From assembly GCF_002934325.1 (NCBI RefSeq), contig NZ_PTIV01000007.1:1-64000 (forward strand): DNA of 64,000 bases, in the 5' to 3' direction. Below, piece after piece: positions 10,005 to 20,543 of the stretch (position 1 is its first letter; each line of letters opens with the position of its first letter). Below the pieces are notes generated by a model. That model saw only the letters and a list, made by a program, of their open reading frames with translations, was not told the DNA's origin and searched no databases. The position numbers were made by a program, and so were the translations under genes. The stretch comes from Marinobacter persicus (GTDB lineage: Bacteria > Pseudomonadota > Gammaproteobacteria > Pseudomonadales > Oleiphilaceae).

Positions 10005-12176
10005 GTGACACCGCCCGCAACCGCTCGCATTGCACTCAACCGCCCGTTGCGGCGTCTGTTCGACTACACCATTCCGGACCGCCTGAACCTCCAGCCCGGC
10101 CAGCGGGTGAAAGTGCCGTTTGGCCGCCAGACCCTCACCGGCTTGGTGGTGGAAACCGGAGTGGAGCCACCCACGGGCATCACGCTGAAGCCGGTCAGCG
10201 GCGTCCAGGAAGAGTGGCCAGCGCTGCCGGAAAACACCCTGCGATTACTCAGTTGGGCCAGCGACTATTACCAGCACCCGCTGGGCGAGTGCCTGTTCAC
10301 CGCCCTGCCGCCAGCGCTGCGCCGCGGCCGCCCAGCCCACGAAAAAGCCGATGAACACTGGCACCGGCAAAAAACTGACATCACGCTGGCCGCCAACGCC
10401 CATAAACTGAAGGCCCTATTGGAAGCCATCACCGAAAAACCGGGCATTTCCTCCAGCGACCTTGTGCAACAGGGCTTCACCCGCGCTCAACTCCGCAACC
10501 TCGAGGGCAAGGGGCTGATTGCCGCCGGGGAAGCACCCAAGACCTCAACAACGGTGTCACCTCAGGGGCTTCCCGCACCACGGCTGTCTGACGCTCAGCG
10601 AGAAGCCGCCAGCAAACTACCGGAGCAGACGGGCCAGTTCTCCGCCAGCCTGCTCTACGGCATCACCGGCAGCGGCAAAACCGAGCTTTACCTGCACTAC
10701 CTGAAAGAACACCTGCAATCGGATGAGCAGGCCCTGGTTCTGGTGCCGGAAATCAACCTCACCCCACAAACCCTCGCCCGTTTTCGGCGTTATTTTGGGG
10801 ACCGGATCGTGGTCTGGCACTCGGCCCTGAACGACGGGCAACGGCTGCGCACCTGGCTGAAAATCCGCAACGGCGAGCCGGTCATTCTCATCGGTACCCG
10901 ATCCGCCGTACTACTGCCATTCACCAACCTGCGCTGCATCGTGGTGGACGAGGAACACGACAGCTCCTACAAACAGGGTGAGGGTTTTCGTTACTCCGGA
11001 CGGGACGTCGCCGTCTACCGTGCGCACTTGAACCAGTGCCCGGTGATCCTGGGCTCCGCCACTCCTTCCCTTGAATCCTGGCACAACGCGAGGCAGGGCA
11101 AGTACCAGCTGATCGCACTGGAAGAGCGGGCAAACAACGCCCAGCCGCCGGAACTGACCCTGCTGGATATCCGCAGCCGCCCACTGGAAGCAGGCCTGGC
11201 CCGGCCAGCGCTCAACGCCATCAGCGATACCCTGGCCCGGGGCGAGCAGGCGCTGGTGTTCGTCAACCGCCGGGGTTACTCGCCGGTGATGATGTGCTTC
11301 GACTGCGGCCATCTGGAAGAATGCCCCCACTGCGACACCCGCCTGACCTATCACCGCCGCGACCGCGCCATGCGCTGTCACCACTGCGATCACCAGCAGG
11401 CCGCCACCTCCGCCTGCCCGAAATGTCAGAGCGAAAACTACAAACCGGTCGGCCAGGGTACCGAGCGCACCGAAGACACCCTGGCAGAGACTTTCCCCGA
11501 AACCCCAGTAGTGCGGGTGGACAGGGACAGCACCCAACGCAAGGGCAGCATTCAAGGCATCCTGGACAAGGTTAACAGCGGCAAACCCTGCATTCTCGTA
11601 GGTACGCAAATGCTGGCCAAGGGTCATGACTTCCCGAAAGTCACCCTGGTAGTGGTGGTCAACGCCGACGGCGGGCTGTTCAGCGTGGATTTCCGCGCCC
11701 CCGAACAGATGATCCAGACCCTGTTGCAAGTGAGCGGACGTGCCGGGCGAGGGGATAAGCCCGGCAAGGTCCTGATCCAGACCTGCCACAGTGATCACCC
11801 GTTGCTGAACGCCCTTTGCCGGGGCGATTACCCCACCATTGCCGACCAACTGATGGCCGAGCGCGAGAGCGGGCAACTCCCCCCCTTCCGGGCCATGGCC
11901 GTGCTGCGCGCCGAAGCCGACACCATGCAAGCCAGCTTGCAGCTGCTGGACACCATCAAACCGATGGCGCAAACGCCCGGCGTTGAGGTCTGGGGCCCCC
12001 TGCCCGCCGTCATTGCCCGCAAAGCCAACCGGCACCGGGCGCAACTGATTCTGTGCAGCAATCACCGAAAGCAACTGAACCGACAACTCACCTATCTTTG
12101 TCACCACCTGGATCAGAGCAAGCTTCCAGGCGGCACCCGCTGGATGGTGGATGTGGACCCACAGGAAACCGGCTGA
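10005..12176 (+). CDS. priA: Primosomal protein N' (replication restart helicase PriA)
   Basis: 3'-5' DNA helicase that reloads the replisome at stalled forks. The N-terminal 3'-DNA binding domain starts at RIALNRPLRRLFDY. Walker A GSGKT has Lys225, and the helicase motif II DEEH is at 315-318. A zinc-binding insert starts at Cys431 with eight cysteines in four CxxC pairs (CFDCG, CPHC, CHHC, CPKC). The C-terminal helicase motifs include GTQMLAKGHDFP and QVSGRAGRG. The start is GTG; no upstream ATG fits the reading frame. The 723-aa length matches the family. It is followed 129 bases later by argS in the same direction. Confidence 0.97.
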   Translation: MTPPATARIALNRPLRRLFDYTIPDRLNLQPGQRVKVPFGRQTLTGLVVETGVEPPTGITLKPVSGVQEEWPALPENTLRLLSWASDYYQHPLGECLFTALPPALRRGRPAHEKADEHWHRQKTDITLAANAHKLKALLEAITEKPGISSSDLVQQGFTRAQLRNLEGKGLIAAGEAPKTSTTVSPQGLPAPRLSDAQREAASKLPEQTGQFSASLLYGITGSGKTELYLHYLKEHLQSDEQALVLVPEINLTPQTLARFRRYFGDRIVVWHSALNDGQRLRTWLKIRNGEPVILIGTRSAVLLPFTNLRCIVVDEEHDSSYKQGEGFRYSGRDVAVYRAHLNQCPVILGSATPSLESWHNARQGKYQLIALEERANNAQPPELTLLDIRSRPLEAGLARPALNAISDTLARGEQALVFVNRRGYSPVMMCFDCGHLEECPHCDTRLTYHRRDRAMRCHHCDHQQAATSACPKCQSENYKPVGQGTERTEDTLAETFPETPVVRVDRDSTQRKGSIQGILDKVNSGKPCILVGTQMLAKGHDFPKVTLVVVVNADGGLFSVDFRAPEQMIQTLLQVSGRAGRGDKPGKVLIQTCHSDHPLLNALCRGDYPTIADQLMAERESGQLPPFRAMAVLRAEADTMQASLQLLDTIKPMAQTPGVEVWGPLPAVIARKANRHRAQLILCSNHRKQLNRQLTYLCHHLDQSKLPGGTRWMVDVDPQETG

Positions 12177-12305
12177 AAATACGCGGCCACATTCCTTCCG
12201 TGCCTTTTGCTTACACCCCAACTTTCCGCGATAATACCCGCCTTCTATTTTCAACGGGCGCCCTGCCCGACACCCATTCTTCTGTGAACCGAGTCGTCTG
12301 ACAGC

Positions 12306-13991
12306 ATGAAAGAGACCGTATCCGAGCTTCTCCAGTCTGCGCTGGCCGCCCTGCAATCCGAAGGTACCCTGCCGGCGGACCAGACCTTCACCCCCCAGGT
12401 TGGCAACACCAAGGACAAGGCCCACGGCGATTACGCCTGCAACATTGCCCTGGCCGCCGCCAAGGCCGCGGGTTGCCCGCCCCGGCAACTGGCCGAGGCC
12501 CTGGTGGCCAACCTGCCAGAAAGCAAGGCCGTCGATAAGGTCGAAATTGCCGGACCCGGCTTTATCAACTTCTTCATGAGCACCGCCAGCGCATTCGGCA
12601 TTGTCGAAGACATCCTGGCGGGCGGCGAGCAGTTCGGTCGCAACCAGAATGGCAAGGGCGAAAAGGTCCAGGTGGAATTCGTTTCCGCCAACCCCACCGG
12701 CCCGCTGCACGTCGGTCACGGACGGGGCGCGGCCATCGGCGACAGCCTGTGCCGCCTGCTGGAGGCCAACGGCTACAACGTTACCCGGGAGTTCTACTAC
12801 AACGACGCCGGCGCCCAGATCAACAACCTGGCCCTGTCCGTTCAGGCTCGTGTAAAAGGCCTGACCCCGGAACACGAAAGCTGGCCCGCCGATGGTTACC
12901 GTGGCGACTACATTGTCGACGTGGCCAACGCCTACCTGGCTGGGGAAACCGTGACCGCCGACGACCGGGAAGTCACCGCCAAAGGTGATCCAGACGACCA
13001 GGATGCCATCCGGGAATTCGCCGTCGCCTACCTGCGCCGGGAACAGGACTTGGACCTGAAGGCCTTCGGCGTTCAGTTCGACGTCTACTTCCTGGAATCC
13101 TCGCTGTACGAAAATGGCAAGGTGGAAGCAACCGTCAAGCGCCTGCAGGAAAACGGCTACACCTACGAGCAGGACGGCGCCATGTGGCTGAAAACCACCG
13201 AATTCGGTGACGACAAAGACCGCGTGATGCGCAAAAAAGATGGCGGCTACACCTACTTCCTGCCGGATGTCGCCTACCACCTGGACAAGTGGCAGCGCGG
13301 CTTCAGCATCGTCATCAACGAACAGGGCGCCGACCACCACTCCACCGTGACCCGCGTGCGCGCTGGCCTACAGGCCCTGAAAGCCGACATCCCCCAGGGC
13401 TGGCCCGACTACGTACTGCACCAGATGGTGATGGTGACCCGCTCCGGCGAGGAAGTAAAAATCTCCAAGCGTGCCGGCAGCTACGTCACCGTACGCGACC
13501 TGATCGACGAAGTGGGCCGCGACGCCACCCGCTACTTCCTGGCCGCTCGCCGTGTCGACAGCCAGCTCACCTTCGACATTGATCTGGCCCGCTCACAAAC
13601 CAACGAGAACCCGGTGTACTACATCCAGTACGCCCACGCCCGCATCTGCAGTGTGCTGCGTAAACTGGCCGAAGCCGGAGTGCAGCGCGGCCGGAACGAG
13701 TGCGTAGGTGATCTTTCTATCCTTGCCCTGGATGAAGAGAAAGAAATCGCCAACCAGCTGGCCAAATACCCGGAACTGGTGGCCAACGCCGCACTCCAGC
13801 GTGAACCCCACCACATCGCCCATTACCTGCGCGACCTGGCGGGACTGTTCCACACCCATTACAACGCCCATAAGGTGCTGATTGAAGACACCGCCCTGCG
13901 CGATGCCCGGGTGAGCCTGTACCTGGCCGTGCGCCAGGTCATTGAAAACGGCCTGGGCCTGCTGGGCGTAAGCGCACCGGAGGAGATGTAA
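12306..13991 (+). CDS. argS: Arginyl-tRNA synthetase
   Basis: Charges tRNA-Arg with arginine. It is a class I synthetase with an N-terminal Add-1 domain, a HIGH-type signature HVGH at 135-138 within [18 protein letters not shown], and a KMSKS equivalent KISK at 385-388. A DALR anticodon-binding domain forms the C-terminus. At 561 aa it is slightly shorter than the E. coli enzyme (577). It is followed 7 bases later by the SPOR gene, so the two probably share a transcript. This argS-SPOR-hslVU order is common in Pseudomonas and Marinobacter. Confidence 0.97.
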   Translation: MKETVSELLQSALAALQSEGTLPADQTFTPQVGNTKDKAHGDYACNIALAAAKAAGCPPRQLAEALVANLPESKAVDKVEIAGPGFINFFMSTASAFGIVEDILAGGEQFGRNQNGKGEKVQVEFVSANPTGPLHVGHGRGAAIGDSLCRLLEANGYNVTREFYYNDAGAQINNLALSVQARVKGLTPEHESWPADGYRGDYIVDVANAYLAGETVTADDREVTAKGDPDDQDAIREFAVAYLRREQDLDLKAFGVQFDVYFLESSLYENGKVEATVKRLQENGYTYEQDGAMWLKTTEFGDDKDRVMRKKDGGYTYFLPDVAYHLDKWQRGFSIVINEQGADHHSTVTRVRAGLQALKADIPQGWPDYVLHQMVMVTRSGEEVKISKRAGSYVTVRDLIDEVGRDATRYFLAARRVDSQLTFDIDLARSQTNENPVYYIQYAHARICSVLRKLAEAGVQRGRNECVGDLSILALDEEKEIANQLAKYPELVANAALQREPHHIAHYLRDLAGLFHTHYNAHKVLIEDTALRDARVSLYLAVRQVIENGLGLLGVSAPEEM

Positions 13992-13998
13992 GCCCGCC

Positions 13999-14661
13999 AT
14001 GGCCAGGGATTACGCCAAAAAGAACCGGCCAACCGGGAAAGGGGCCGCGGCACCGAAAAAGAAGCCGGCCCCCACCCCCAAGAAAGCCGCCAAACCCAAG
14101 GCGAGTGCCCCTGCACCCGCCCAGCACGGGAGCCTGTCTTTGAAGTGGATTCTGTCTCTGGCCGTTGTCGGCTGTTTCATCGGCTTTATCGTCTACCTGA
14201 ACACCCTGCCCGGCGGCAAAGGGCCCACTACGCCTACTTCAAGCCCCGCCAGCTCCCAGGTAAGTGAGCCCAAACAAACAGCCAAGTCTGAACCGGCACC
14301 GAAAACCGCCGCCCCGGACAAGCAGGAGCAAAAATTCCGCTTCTACGACATGCTGCCGGAATCCGAGGTAGAGCCCCCCGACGTCAACGACTACGCCCCG
14401 GGCCCGGACATCCAGGATTTCGACTACGTGGTCCAGGCTGGCTCCTTCCGCAACCAGCAGGACGCCGAACGCCTGCGCGCGGAAATCGCCTTCCAGGGCC
14501 TGCGGGCCCACGTCCAGACCGTAGAGCAGGACAATGGCAGCATCTGGTACCGCGTCAACGCCGGCCCATTCAAATCCCGCAGCAAGATGAACTCGGCGGT
14601 GGACAAACTCGTCTCCATCGACATCCAGCCGCTGGTGCGGAAGATTCCGAAGGAAGGCTAA
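13999..14661 (+). CDS. ftsN: SPOR-domain cell-division protein, FtsN-like
   Basis: Bitopic inner-membrane protein likely to act at the septum. It has a Lys/Ala/Pro-rich cytoplasmic tail (1-47), one transmembrane helix at about 50-70 (WILSLAVVGCFIGFIVYL), a Pro/Ser/Thr-rich periplasmic linker, and a C-terminal SPOR domain (about 143-217) that would bind denuded septal glycan. The position after argS and before hslVU is that of ftsN in related genomes. The FtsN call rests on architecture and synteny, because SPOR proteins diverge quickly. At 220 aa it is shorter than E. coli FtsN (319). The gene symbol is less certain than the family. Confidence 0.75.
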   Translation: MARDYAKKNRPTGKGAAAPKKKPAPTPKKAAKPKASAPAPAQHGSLSLKWILSLAVVGCFIGFIVYLNTLPGGKGPTTPTSSPASSQVSEPKQTAKSEPAPKTAAPDKQEQKFRFYDMLPESEVEPPDVNDYAPGPDIQDFDYVVQAGSFRNQQDAERLRAEIAFQGLRAHVQTVEQDNGSIWYRVNAGPFKSRSKMNSAVDKLVSIDIQPLVRKIPKEG

Positions 14662-14690
14662 AAGAAAGGCGACTAGCACTCTGTTTAGCT

Positions 14691-14804
14691 GGCCAGGTTG
14701 GGGAAGGCTTTCCAAAAATTTGTGGAGCCAGGGATGGCGGAACATAAGCGCCACATGGATGTGCCGCCAGGAGCGCTTTTTGGAAAGCCTTCCTCAACCT
14801 GGCC
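14691..14804. repeat. 114-bp inverted-repeat element between SPOR gene and hslV
   Basis: Two 28-base arms (14691-14718 and 14777-14804) are reverse complements with one mismatch (27/28). A 58-base centre holds a second imperfect stem (GGCGGAACAT against ATGTGCCGCC). The whole unit can fold as one long cruciform or RNA hairpin. No T run follows it, so it is not a typical terminator. Short size, long terminal arms and no gene suggest a MITE-like or other dispersed intergenic element. It falls in the middle of an otherwise conserved cluster. Confidence 0.7.
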
Positions 14805-14908
14805 ATGCACCAAATCCTCAGGCCCAGTAGGCCACCTCACTCTTGAATTCCTGCCCGCTGCCTCCATAACATCGGAATAACCATTCCAAACAGGCAACTG
14901 GAGCCCGA

Positions 14909-15439
14909 ATGACTACCATAGTTTCCGTCCGCCGAGGCGACGAAGTCGCCCTCGCCGGCGATGGCCAGGCCACGCTCGGCAACACCGTAATGAAAGGCAA
15001 CGTGCGCAAGGTTCGGCGCCTGTACAACGACAAAGTAATCGCAGGCTTTGCCGGCGGCACCGCCGATGCCTTCACCCTGTTCGAGCGCTTCGAAGCCCAG
15101 CTGGAGAAGCACCAGGGCCACCTGACCCGCGCTGCCGTGGAACTGGCCAAAGACTGGCGTACCGACCGGGCCCTACGCAAACTTGAAGCCTTGCTGGCGG
15201 TGGCCGACAAGACCACGTCCCTGATCATTACCGGTAACGGCGATGTGATCGAACCCGAGCAAGGGCTGATCGCCATTGGCTCCGGCGGCCCCTATGCCCA
15301 GGCCGCAGCTCGTGCCCTGCTGGAAAACACTGAGCTCAGCGCGCACGACATTACCGAGAAGGCCCTGGATATTGCCGCCGACATCTGCATTTACACCAAC
15401 CACAACCGCACTATGGAAGTGCTGTCCACCAAAGAGTGA
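14909..15439 (+). CDS. hslV: ATP-dependent protease subunit HslV
   Basis: Threonine protease that forms a double hexamer gated by HslU and degrades misfolded and regulatory proteins. Catalytic Thr2 is exposed after removal of Met1 ([20 protein letters not shown]). The [15 protein letters not shown] and [11 protein letters not shown] segments are typical. At 176 aa it is the same size as E. coli HslV. hslU starts 11 bases downstream. In many bacteria the hslVU operon is heat-induced; no sigma-32 promoter was confidently recognised here. Confidence 0.97.
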   Translation: MTTIVSVRRGDEVALAGDGQATLGNTVMKGNVRKVRRLYNDKVIAGFAGGTADAFTLFERFEAQLEKHQGHLTRAAVELAKDWRTDRALRKLEALLAVADKTTSLIITGNGDVIEPEQGLIAIGSGGPYAQAAARALLENTELSAHDITEKALDIAADICIYTNHNRTMEVLSTKE

Positions 15440-15450
15440 CCGGAGCGACC

Positions 15451-16782
15451 ATGTCTGCAATGACTCCCCGTGAGATCGTCCACGAACTGAACAAACACAT
15501 CGTGGGCCAGGAAGAAGCCAAACGCGCCGTCGCCATCGCCCTGCGTAACCGCTGGCGCCGCATGCAGCTGGACAGCAGCCTGCGCGATGAGATCACCCCC
15601 AAGAACATCCTGATGATCGGTCCCACCGGTGTGGGCAAAACCGAAATCGCCCGGCGCCTGGCCAAACTGGCCGATGCCCCGTTTTTGAAGGTGGAAGCCA
15701 CCAAGTTCACCGAAGTAGGCTATGTCGGACGCGATGTGGAATCCATCATCCGCGACCTGGCGGATATGGCGGTTAAAATGCTTCGCGAAAAGGAAATGAA
15801 GCGCCACGAGCATAGAGCTATGGACGCCGCCGAGGAGCGTATTCTGGATGCCCTGATTCCGCCCCCCCGGGACCTCAGCGAGGACAGCCAGCGCACCAGC
15901 AACGATTCTTCCACCCGCCAGCTTTTCCGCAAGAAACTGCGCGAAGGTGAGCTGGACGACAAGGAAATCGAGATTGAGCTGCGTAGCGGCGGCGCCGGCG
16001 TGGAGATCATGGCCCCTCCGGGCATGGAGGAAATGACCAATCAGCTGCAGAGCATGTTCTCCAACATGTCGTCTGACAAGCGTAAGACCCGAAAGATGAA
16101 AGTGGCCGATGCCATGAGGCAGGCCCGGGACGAGGAAGCGGCCAAGCTGGTCAACGAGGAAGAGATCAAGCAGAAAGCCATCCAGGCCGTGGAGCAGAAC
16201 GGCATTGTGTTCCTCGATGAAATCGACAAGGTCGCGAAACGTTCAGAAAACACCTCGTCCGACGTTTCCCGCGAAGGCGTTCAGCGCGACCTGCTGCCGC
16301 TTATTGAGGGTAGCACCGTGAGTACAAAATACGGTTCCGTTCGCACGGACCACATCCTGTTCATCGCCTCTGGTGCGTTCCACCTGTCCAAACCCTCGGA
16401 CCTGATTCCGGAGCTGCAGGGCCGCCTGCCGACTCGTGTCGAGCTCCAGGCCCTGACGCCGGAAGACTTCAAGCGCATCCTGACCGAGCCGGACGCCTCG
16501 CTGGTGCAGCAATATGAAGCCCTGATGGCCACAGAAGGCGTAAAGCTGACGTTCGCCGAAGACGCGATCACCCGCCTGGCGGAAGTGGCTCACAAGGTGA
16601 ACGAAACCACGGAGAATATCGGTGCCCGCCGTCTGCACACGGTGCTCGAAAGGTTGCTGGAAAGCCTCTCGTACGATGCTGGTGACCAGGTTAGAGACAG
16701 CTTTGAAGTGACGGCGGCCTATGTTGACGAAAAACTTGGCGAACTGGCCGAAGATGAAGACCTGAGCCGCTATATTCTCTGA
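15451..16782 (+). CDS. hslU: HslU unfoldase ATPase subunit
   Basis: AAA+ unfoldase that threads substrates into HslV. Walker A GPTGVGKT at 57-64, the pore-loop GYVG just after, Walker B with Asp256/Glu257 in VFLDEIDK, and the family-specific I domain (about 110-240) lie between them. The chosen ATG at 15451 has GGAG 5 bases upstream and gives 443 aa, the same as E. coli HslU. A GTG at 15436 would overlap hslV but has no better support. The gene ends at a strong terminator shared with convergent ptsP. Confidence 0.97.
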   Translation: MSAMTPREIVHELNKHIVGQEEAKRAVAIALRNRWRRMQLDSSLRDEITPKNILMIGPTGVGKTEIARRLAKLADAPFLKVEATKFTEVGYVGRDVESIIRDLADMAVKMLREKEMKRHEHRAMDAAEERILDALIPPPRDLSEDSQRTSNDSSTRQLFRKKLREGELDDKEIEIELRSGGAGVEIMAPPGMEEMTNQLQSMFSNMSSDKRKTRKMKVADAMRQARDEEAAKLVNEEEIKQKAIQAVEQNGIVFLDEIDKVAKRSENTSSDVSREGVQRDLLPLIEGSTVSTKYGSVRTDHILFIASGAFHLSKPSDLIPELQGRLPTRVELQALTPEDFKRILTEPDASLVQQYEALMATEGVKLTFAEDAITRLAEVAHKVNETTENIGARRLHTVLERLLESLSYDAGDQVRDSFEVTAAYVDEKLGELAEDEDLSRYIL

Positions 16783-16797
16783 GCATCCAGGCACCAT

Positions 16798-16833
16798 AAA
16801 AAAGGCCGGGAGGGTAACCTTCCGGCCTTTTTT
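16798..16833. terminator. Bidirectional terminator between hslU and ptsP
   Basis: AAAAAAGGCCGG-aggg-taacctt-CCGGCCTTTTTT type stem between convergent genes, with A run before and T run after. Confidence 0.9.
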
Positions 16834-16852
16834 GTTCGTGTGCACCCGACCA

Positions 16853-19162
16853 TCAGGAATTGCCACTCTGTTCCGCCAACGCGGCGGTCGAGGAACGGGC
16901 CGGGCGCAGGTAGCGGCCGAAGCCAGCATTTCTCAACGCCAGATCCACACAGCTTTTGATGACATGGGGTGAATCCAGAAGCAGCACATCGTCCAGCAAT
17001 TGCATAGCCCACTCTCGGCTGACATTACGAATCACCGATTTCACTTTCGGCAGGCTTGCGGCGTTCATGGATAGCGAATCATAGCCCATCGCCATCAGCA
17101 ATACCGCACCACCCGGATCGCCGGCAAGCTCACCACAGATGCCAACCGGCTTACCCACCGAATGGGCATCCTGAGCCACCCTCACCAGCGCCTGAAGTAC
17201 CGCCGGGTGGTAGGAATGATACAACTGGGCCACCCTCGGGTTGTTGCGATCGACCGCCAGCAGGTACTGGGTCAGGTCGTTGGAGCCCACCGACAGGAAG
17301 TCCACGCGCTCCGCCAACTCACGAATCTGGTAAACCACACCAGGCACCTCCACCATCACACCCACCTTGGGCATGTGGATCTGGTAGCCTTCTTCGCGCA
17401 CCTCGTGATACACCCGGTAGATCAGGTGCAATGACTCTTCCACTTCGGAAATGTTGCTGATCATCGGCAACATGATCTGCAGGTTATTCAGCCCCTCGCT
17501 GGCCTTGAGCATGGCCCGCACCTGCACCAGGAAGATTTCCGGATGATCCAGGGTCACTCGAATGCCGCGCCAACCCAGGAAGGGGTTTTCCTCCTGGATG
17601 GGGAAATAGGTCAAGGCCTTGTCGCCCCCGATATCGAGCGTGCGCATGGTCACCGGATTGGGGGCGAAAGCTTCCAACTGCTCCCGGTAATATTCCCGCT
17701 GCTCCTGCTCGGAGGGGAAGCGGTCCTTGATCATGAACGGCACTTCCGTCCGGTACAGCCCGATCCCCTCGGCACCATGGGACAGCGACCGCGCAACATC
17801 GGTCATCAGCCCGGTGTTCACCAGCAACGCCACCCGGTGGCCATCGGTGGTTTCACAGGGCTTGTCACGTAGCGCTTCCAGGCCACGGAAGAGCTCGTCC
17901 TCCTCATCGCAGATTTCCTGATAGAACGCTCTGAGATCTGGCGAAGGCGAAGCAAAAAGCTGGCCTTCAAAGCCGTCCACAATCAGCTCCTTACCATCCA
18001 GCTGATTCACAGGAATGTCGACCAGCCCCATCACCGTAGGCACGCCCATGGCCCGGGCCAGAATGGCAACGTGGGAGTTACTGGAACCCTTTACCGACAC
18101 CAGGCCAACCAGATGCCCCTTCGGAACCTCACCAAGCATGGCCGGCGTAATTTCCTCGCTGACCAGCACCGTGCGCTCCGGGTATTCCAGGGTTTTTTCT
18201 TCGCCTTCCTGCAAGCGGGACAGCAGGCGCCGGCCAAGATCCCGGATATCCACCGCACGCTCGCGCAGGTAATGGTCATCCATCACCTCAAAGTGGCGAA
18301 TGTACTGCTGCACCACTTGCTTGAGTGCGCCCTGCGCCCAGATACCTTCATGAATGCGAGTGGCCACTTCGCCCGGCAAGGCCTGATCGCCGAGCATGCT
18401 CAGGTACACATCGAACAAAGCCAGCTCTTCCGGGCGTAGCTGGGACGACAGGCGCTTGGCCACCCGCTGAATGTCTTCACGGACAGTTTGCACCGCCGCA
18501 CGGAATAGCGCGAGTTCCTGTTCAATATCGTCGGTGGGCTTTTCCGGCACAACATCCAGATCCGCCGTGGAATAAACCACCACACCGGTACCAATGGCGA
18601 CACCCTGGGCACCGGGGACACCACTGAAACAGATATCTTTGGTTGCTTCACCGGTCAGCGACAGACCACTGATGGCGCCGGTCGCTTCGCTGTGCGCAAT
18701 AACACTCGCCAGCTGGGCCGATACGGTGACCAGAAAGGCTTCTTCGCCCTCGTCAAAGCACCGTGAGCTTTCCCGCTGCTGAACCACCAACACGCCCAGC
18801 ATGCGCCGGCGATGGATGATGGGAACACCGAGGAACGAGCGGAAACGCTCCTCGCCAGTTTCAGGAAAGTAGCGATAGCGGGGGTGCGAAGGGGCGTCTT
18901 CAAGATTAATCGGTTCTTCACGGGCACCGACCAGGCCAACCAGGCCTTCCGAATAACCCAGACTGACATTGCCCACCGACTCCTGATACAGACCTTCCGT
19001 AGCCATCAGGATGTAGCGGTTTGAAGACGGATCAAGCAGATAAACGGAACAGACTTCTGTGGCCATGGCCGCCTGCACCCGCGATACAATAATACCCAGC
19101 GCCTCGTGCAGATCGCGGGCGGCATTTACCTCTTGTACTATGTTTCGCAAGGTGCTCAGCAT
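16853..19162 (-). CDS. ptsP: Nitrogen-type PTS enzyme I (PtsP, EI-Ntr)
   Basis: Takes phosphate from phosphoenolpyruvate and passes it to NPr (PtsO), feeding the regulatory nitrogen PTS rather than sugar uptake. An N-terminal GAF domain (about 1-160), which senses small molecules such as glutamine in other species, is followed by the EI fold. The phosphorylated residue is His364 in SSNSHVAILARAMG. The C-terminal PEP-binding domain shows DIGGDKALTYFP, LTQYLLAVDRNN and GICGELAGDP with the catalytic Cys. At 769 aa it is full length. rppH ends 12 bases upstream, the same pair as in E. coli and Pseudomonas, so they are probably co-transcribed. Confidence 0.97.
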   Translation of the reverse strand: MLSTLRNIVQEVNAARDLHEALGIIVSRVQAAMATEVCSVYLLDPSSNRYILMATEGLYQESVGNVSLGYSEGLVGLVGAREEPINLEDAPSHPRYRYFPETGEERFRSFLGVPIIHRRRMLGVLVVQQRESSRCFDEGEEAFLVTVSAQLASVIAHSEATGAISGLSLTGEATKDICFSGVPGAQGVAIGTGVVVYSTADLDVVPEKPTDDIEQELALFRAAVQTVREDIQRVAKRLSSQLRPEELALFDVYLSMLGDQALPGEVATRIHEGIWAQGALKQVVQQYIRHFEVMDDHYLRERAVDIRDLGRRLLSRLQEGEEKTLEYPERTVLVSEEITPAMLGEVPKGHLVGLVSVKGSSNSHVAILARAMGVPTVMGLVDIPVNQLDGKELIVDGFEGQLFASPSPDLRAFYQEICDEEDELFRGLEALRDKPCETTDGHRVALLVNTGLMTDVARSLSHGAEGIGLYRTEVPFMIKDRFPSEQEQREYYREQLEAFAPNPVTMRTLDIGGDKALTYFPIQEENPFLGWRGIRVTLDHPEIFLVQVRAMLKASEGLNNLQIMLPMISNISEVEESLHLIYRVYHEVREEGYQIHMPKVGVMVEVPGVVYQIRELAERVDFLSVGSNDLTQYLLAVDRNNPRVAQLYHSYHPAVLQALVRVAQDAHSVGKPVGICGELAGDPGGAVLLMAMGYDSLSMNAASLPKVKSVIRNVSREWAMQLLDDVLLLDSPHVIKSCVDLALRNAGFGRYLRPARSSTAALAEQSGNS

Positions 19163-19174
19163 CAGGTCAGTCCG

Positions 19175-19708
19175 TCATTGATGGTATTCCTTCCGGCGCC
19201 GGTTTTGCTCACGGCTCCGAAGCCACTGCTCCATATTGTGAAACAGCCGGGGTGCGAGCTCACGCAACGCGCGTCTGTACACTTCTCTTTTGAATGAGAC
19301 CACCTGTCCCAACGGATACCAGTAGCTTACCCACTGCCACCCGTCGAATTCCGGTGAATCGGTGCCATCTACGCGTACATGCGCATCTGGCGACAACATC
19401 CTCAGCAGGAACCATTTCTGTTTTTGCCCCACGCATACGGGGTGCGAGTTATGGCGAACCATCCTCCTGGGAAGCCGGTATCGCAGCCAGCCCCGGGTGC
19501 AGCTGATGATTTCCACATCACTGGCACTGAGGCCGATTTCCTCTGCAAGCTCCCGGTACAGTGCATCTTCGGGCGATTCGTCATCTTTGATACCGCCTTG
19601 TGGAAACTGCCAGGAGTCCTGCCCTATTCGCCTTGCCCAGAGAACTTCGCCCCTGTGGTTGGCCAGAATGATTCCGACGTTGGGTCTGAAACCGTCCGAG
19701 TCGATCAC
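19175..19708 (-). CDS. rppH: RNA pyrophosphohydrolase RppH
   Basis: Nudix hydrolase that removes pyrophosphate from the 5' end of mRNA, opening it to RNase E decay. The Nudix box runs from Gly38 to Leu60, with E44, R52, E53, E56 and E57 in register. The preceding SWQFPQGG is the RppH-type substrate loop. At 177 aa it matches E. coli (176). It is the first gene of the rppH-ptsP pair and divergent from the HAD gene. Confidence 0.95.
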   Translation of the reverse strand: MIDSDGFRPNVGIILANHRGEVLWARRIGQDSWQFPQGGIKDDESPEDALYRELAEEIGLSASDVEIISCTRGWLRYRLPRRMVRHNSHPVCVGQKQKWFLLRMLSPDAHVRVDGTDSPEFDGWQWVSYWYPLGQVVSFKREVYRRALRELAPRLFHNMEQWLRSREQNRRRKEYHQ

Positions 19709-19879
19709 GGCACAGTCCTCTTGATAGTCGGCAGCCGGTCATTTTTTAACCGGCGATAATTGTCCAAGTTGCTCTCATTCTTGCAGAATCCCAAGGCATG
19801 GGCAAACACAGCCTGAACACAGCGCTCATGGTAGACTGTGCACTTTGCTACAGAGCCTTTAACAACAGGAGGACGCGGC

Positions 19880-20536
19880 TTGACGCTCGCAATTTTTGAT
19901 CTGGACAACACCCTGCTGGCCGGCGACAGCGACCATGCCTGGGGAGAGTTTCTGGTAGAAGAAGGTATGGTGGATGCCGAGGACTACAAGCAGGCCAATG
20001 ATCGCTTTTATCAGGAGTATCTGAATGGCGAGCTGGACATCTTCCATTATCAGCGTTTCATCCTGCAGCCGCTGAGCCGCCACAACATGGAAGAACTGGA
20101 GGCCTGGCGCGAGGACTTTATGCGCAAAAAGGTCGCCCCGATGATGCTGGACAAGGCCGCGAAGCTGCTGGCAGAGCATCGTGAGCAAGGCCACACTCTG
20201 ATGATCATTACCGCCACCAACCGGTTTATTACCGAACCGATTGCCCACAAGCTTGGCGTGGAACACCTGATTGCCACCGAACCGGAACTGGTAAATGGCC
20301 GATTTACCGGTGAAGTGGCGGGCACACCCAGTTTTCAGGAAGGCAAGGTGGAGCGCCTGAACGACTGGCTGGCCGGCAATGGCGAAAGCCTGGCTGGCGC
20401 CTGGTTCTACAGTGATTCGCGCAACGACGTACCGCTGCTTGAGAAAGTGGAAAACCCGGTGGCAGTCGATCCAGACCCCACCCTTGAGGAGATCGCCCGG
20501 GAACGCGGCTGGCCAGTCATGTCTTTGCGGGATTAA
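19880..20536 (+). CDS. HAD-IB family phosphatase (SerB-like)
   Basis: HAD hydrolase of the SerB/IB subfamily. The nucleophile motif is IFDLDNTLL at residues 4-12, motif II is MIITATNRF, and motif III/IV is SDSRNDVPLLE. An alpha-helical C1 cap lies between motifs I and II. The substrate cannot be told. I chose the TTG at 19880 as the start because AGGAGG lies 6-7 bases before it and the protein then begins just ahead of the HAD motif. The in-frame GTG at 19838 adds 14 unlike residues. The same gene opposite rppH-ptsP is common in pseudomonads. Confidence 0.88.
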   Translation: MTLAIFDLDNTLLAGDSDHAWGEFLVEEGMVDAEDYKQANDRFYQEYLNGELDIFHYQRFILQPLSRHNMEELEAWREDFMRKKVAPMMLDKAAKLLAEHREQGHTLMIITATNRFITEPIAHKLGVEHLIATEPELVNGRFTGEVAGTPSFQEGKVERLNDWLAGNGESLAGAWFYSDSRNDVPLLEKVENPVAVDPDPTLEEIARERGWPVMSLRD

Positions 20537-20543
20537 CCCTCCG

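Noticed and set aside
10911..13340. 809-aa open frame antisense to priA and argS
   Set aside because: Very long, but Val/Gly/Gln-rich and crossing two well-supported genes and the gap between them; it is a product of high GC.
15436..15450. GTG start for hslU overlapping hslV
   Set aside because: ATG at 15451 has GGAG in place and gives the 443-aa length of E. coli HslU.
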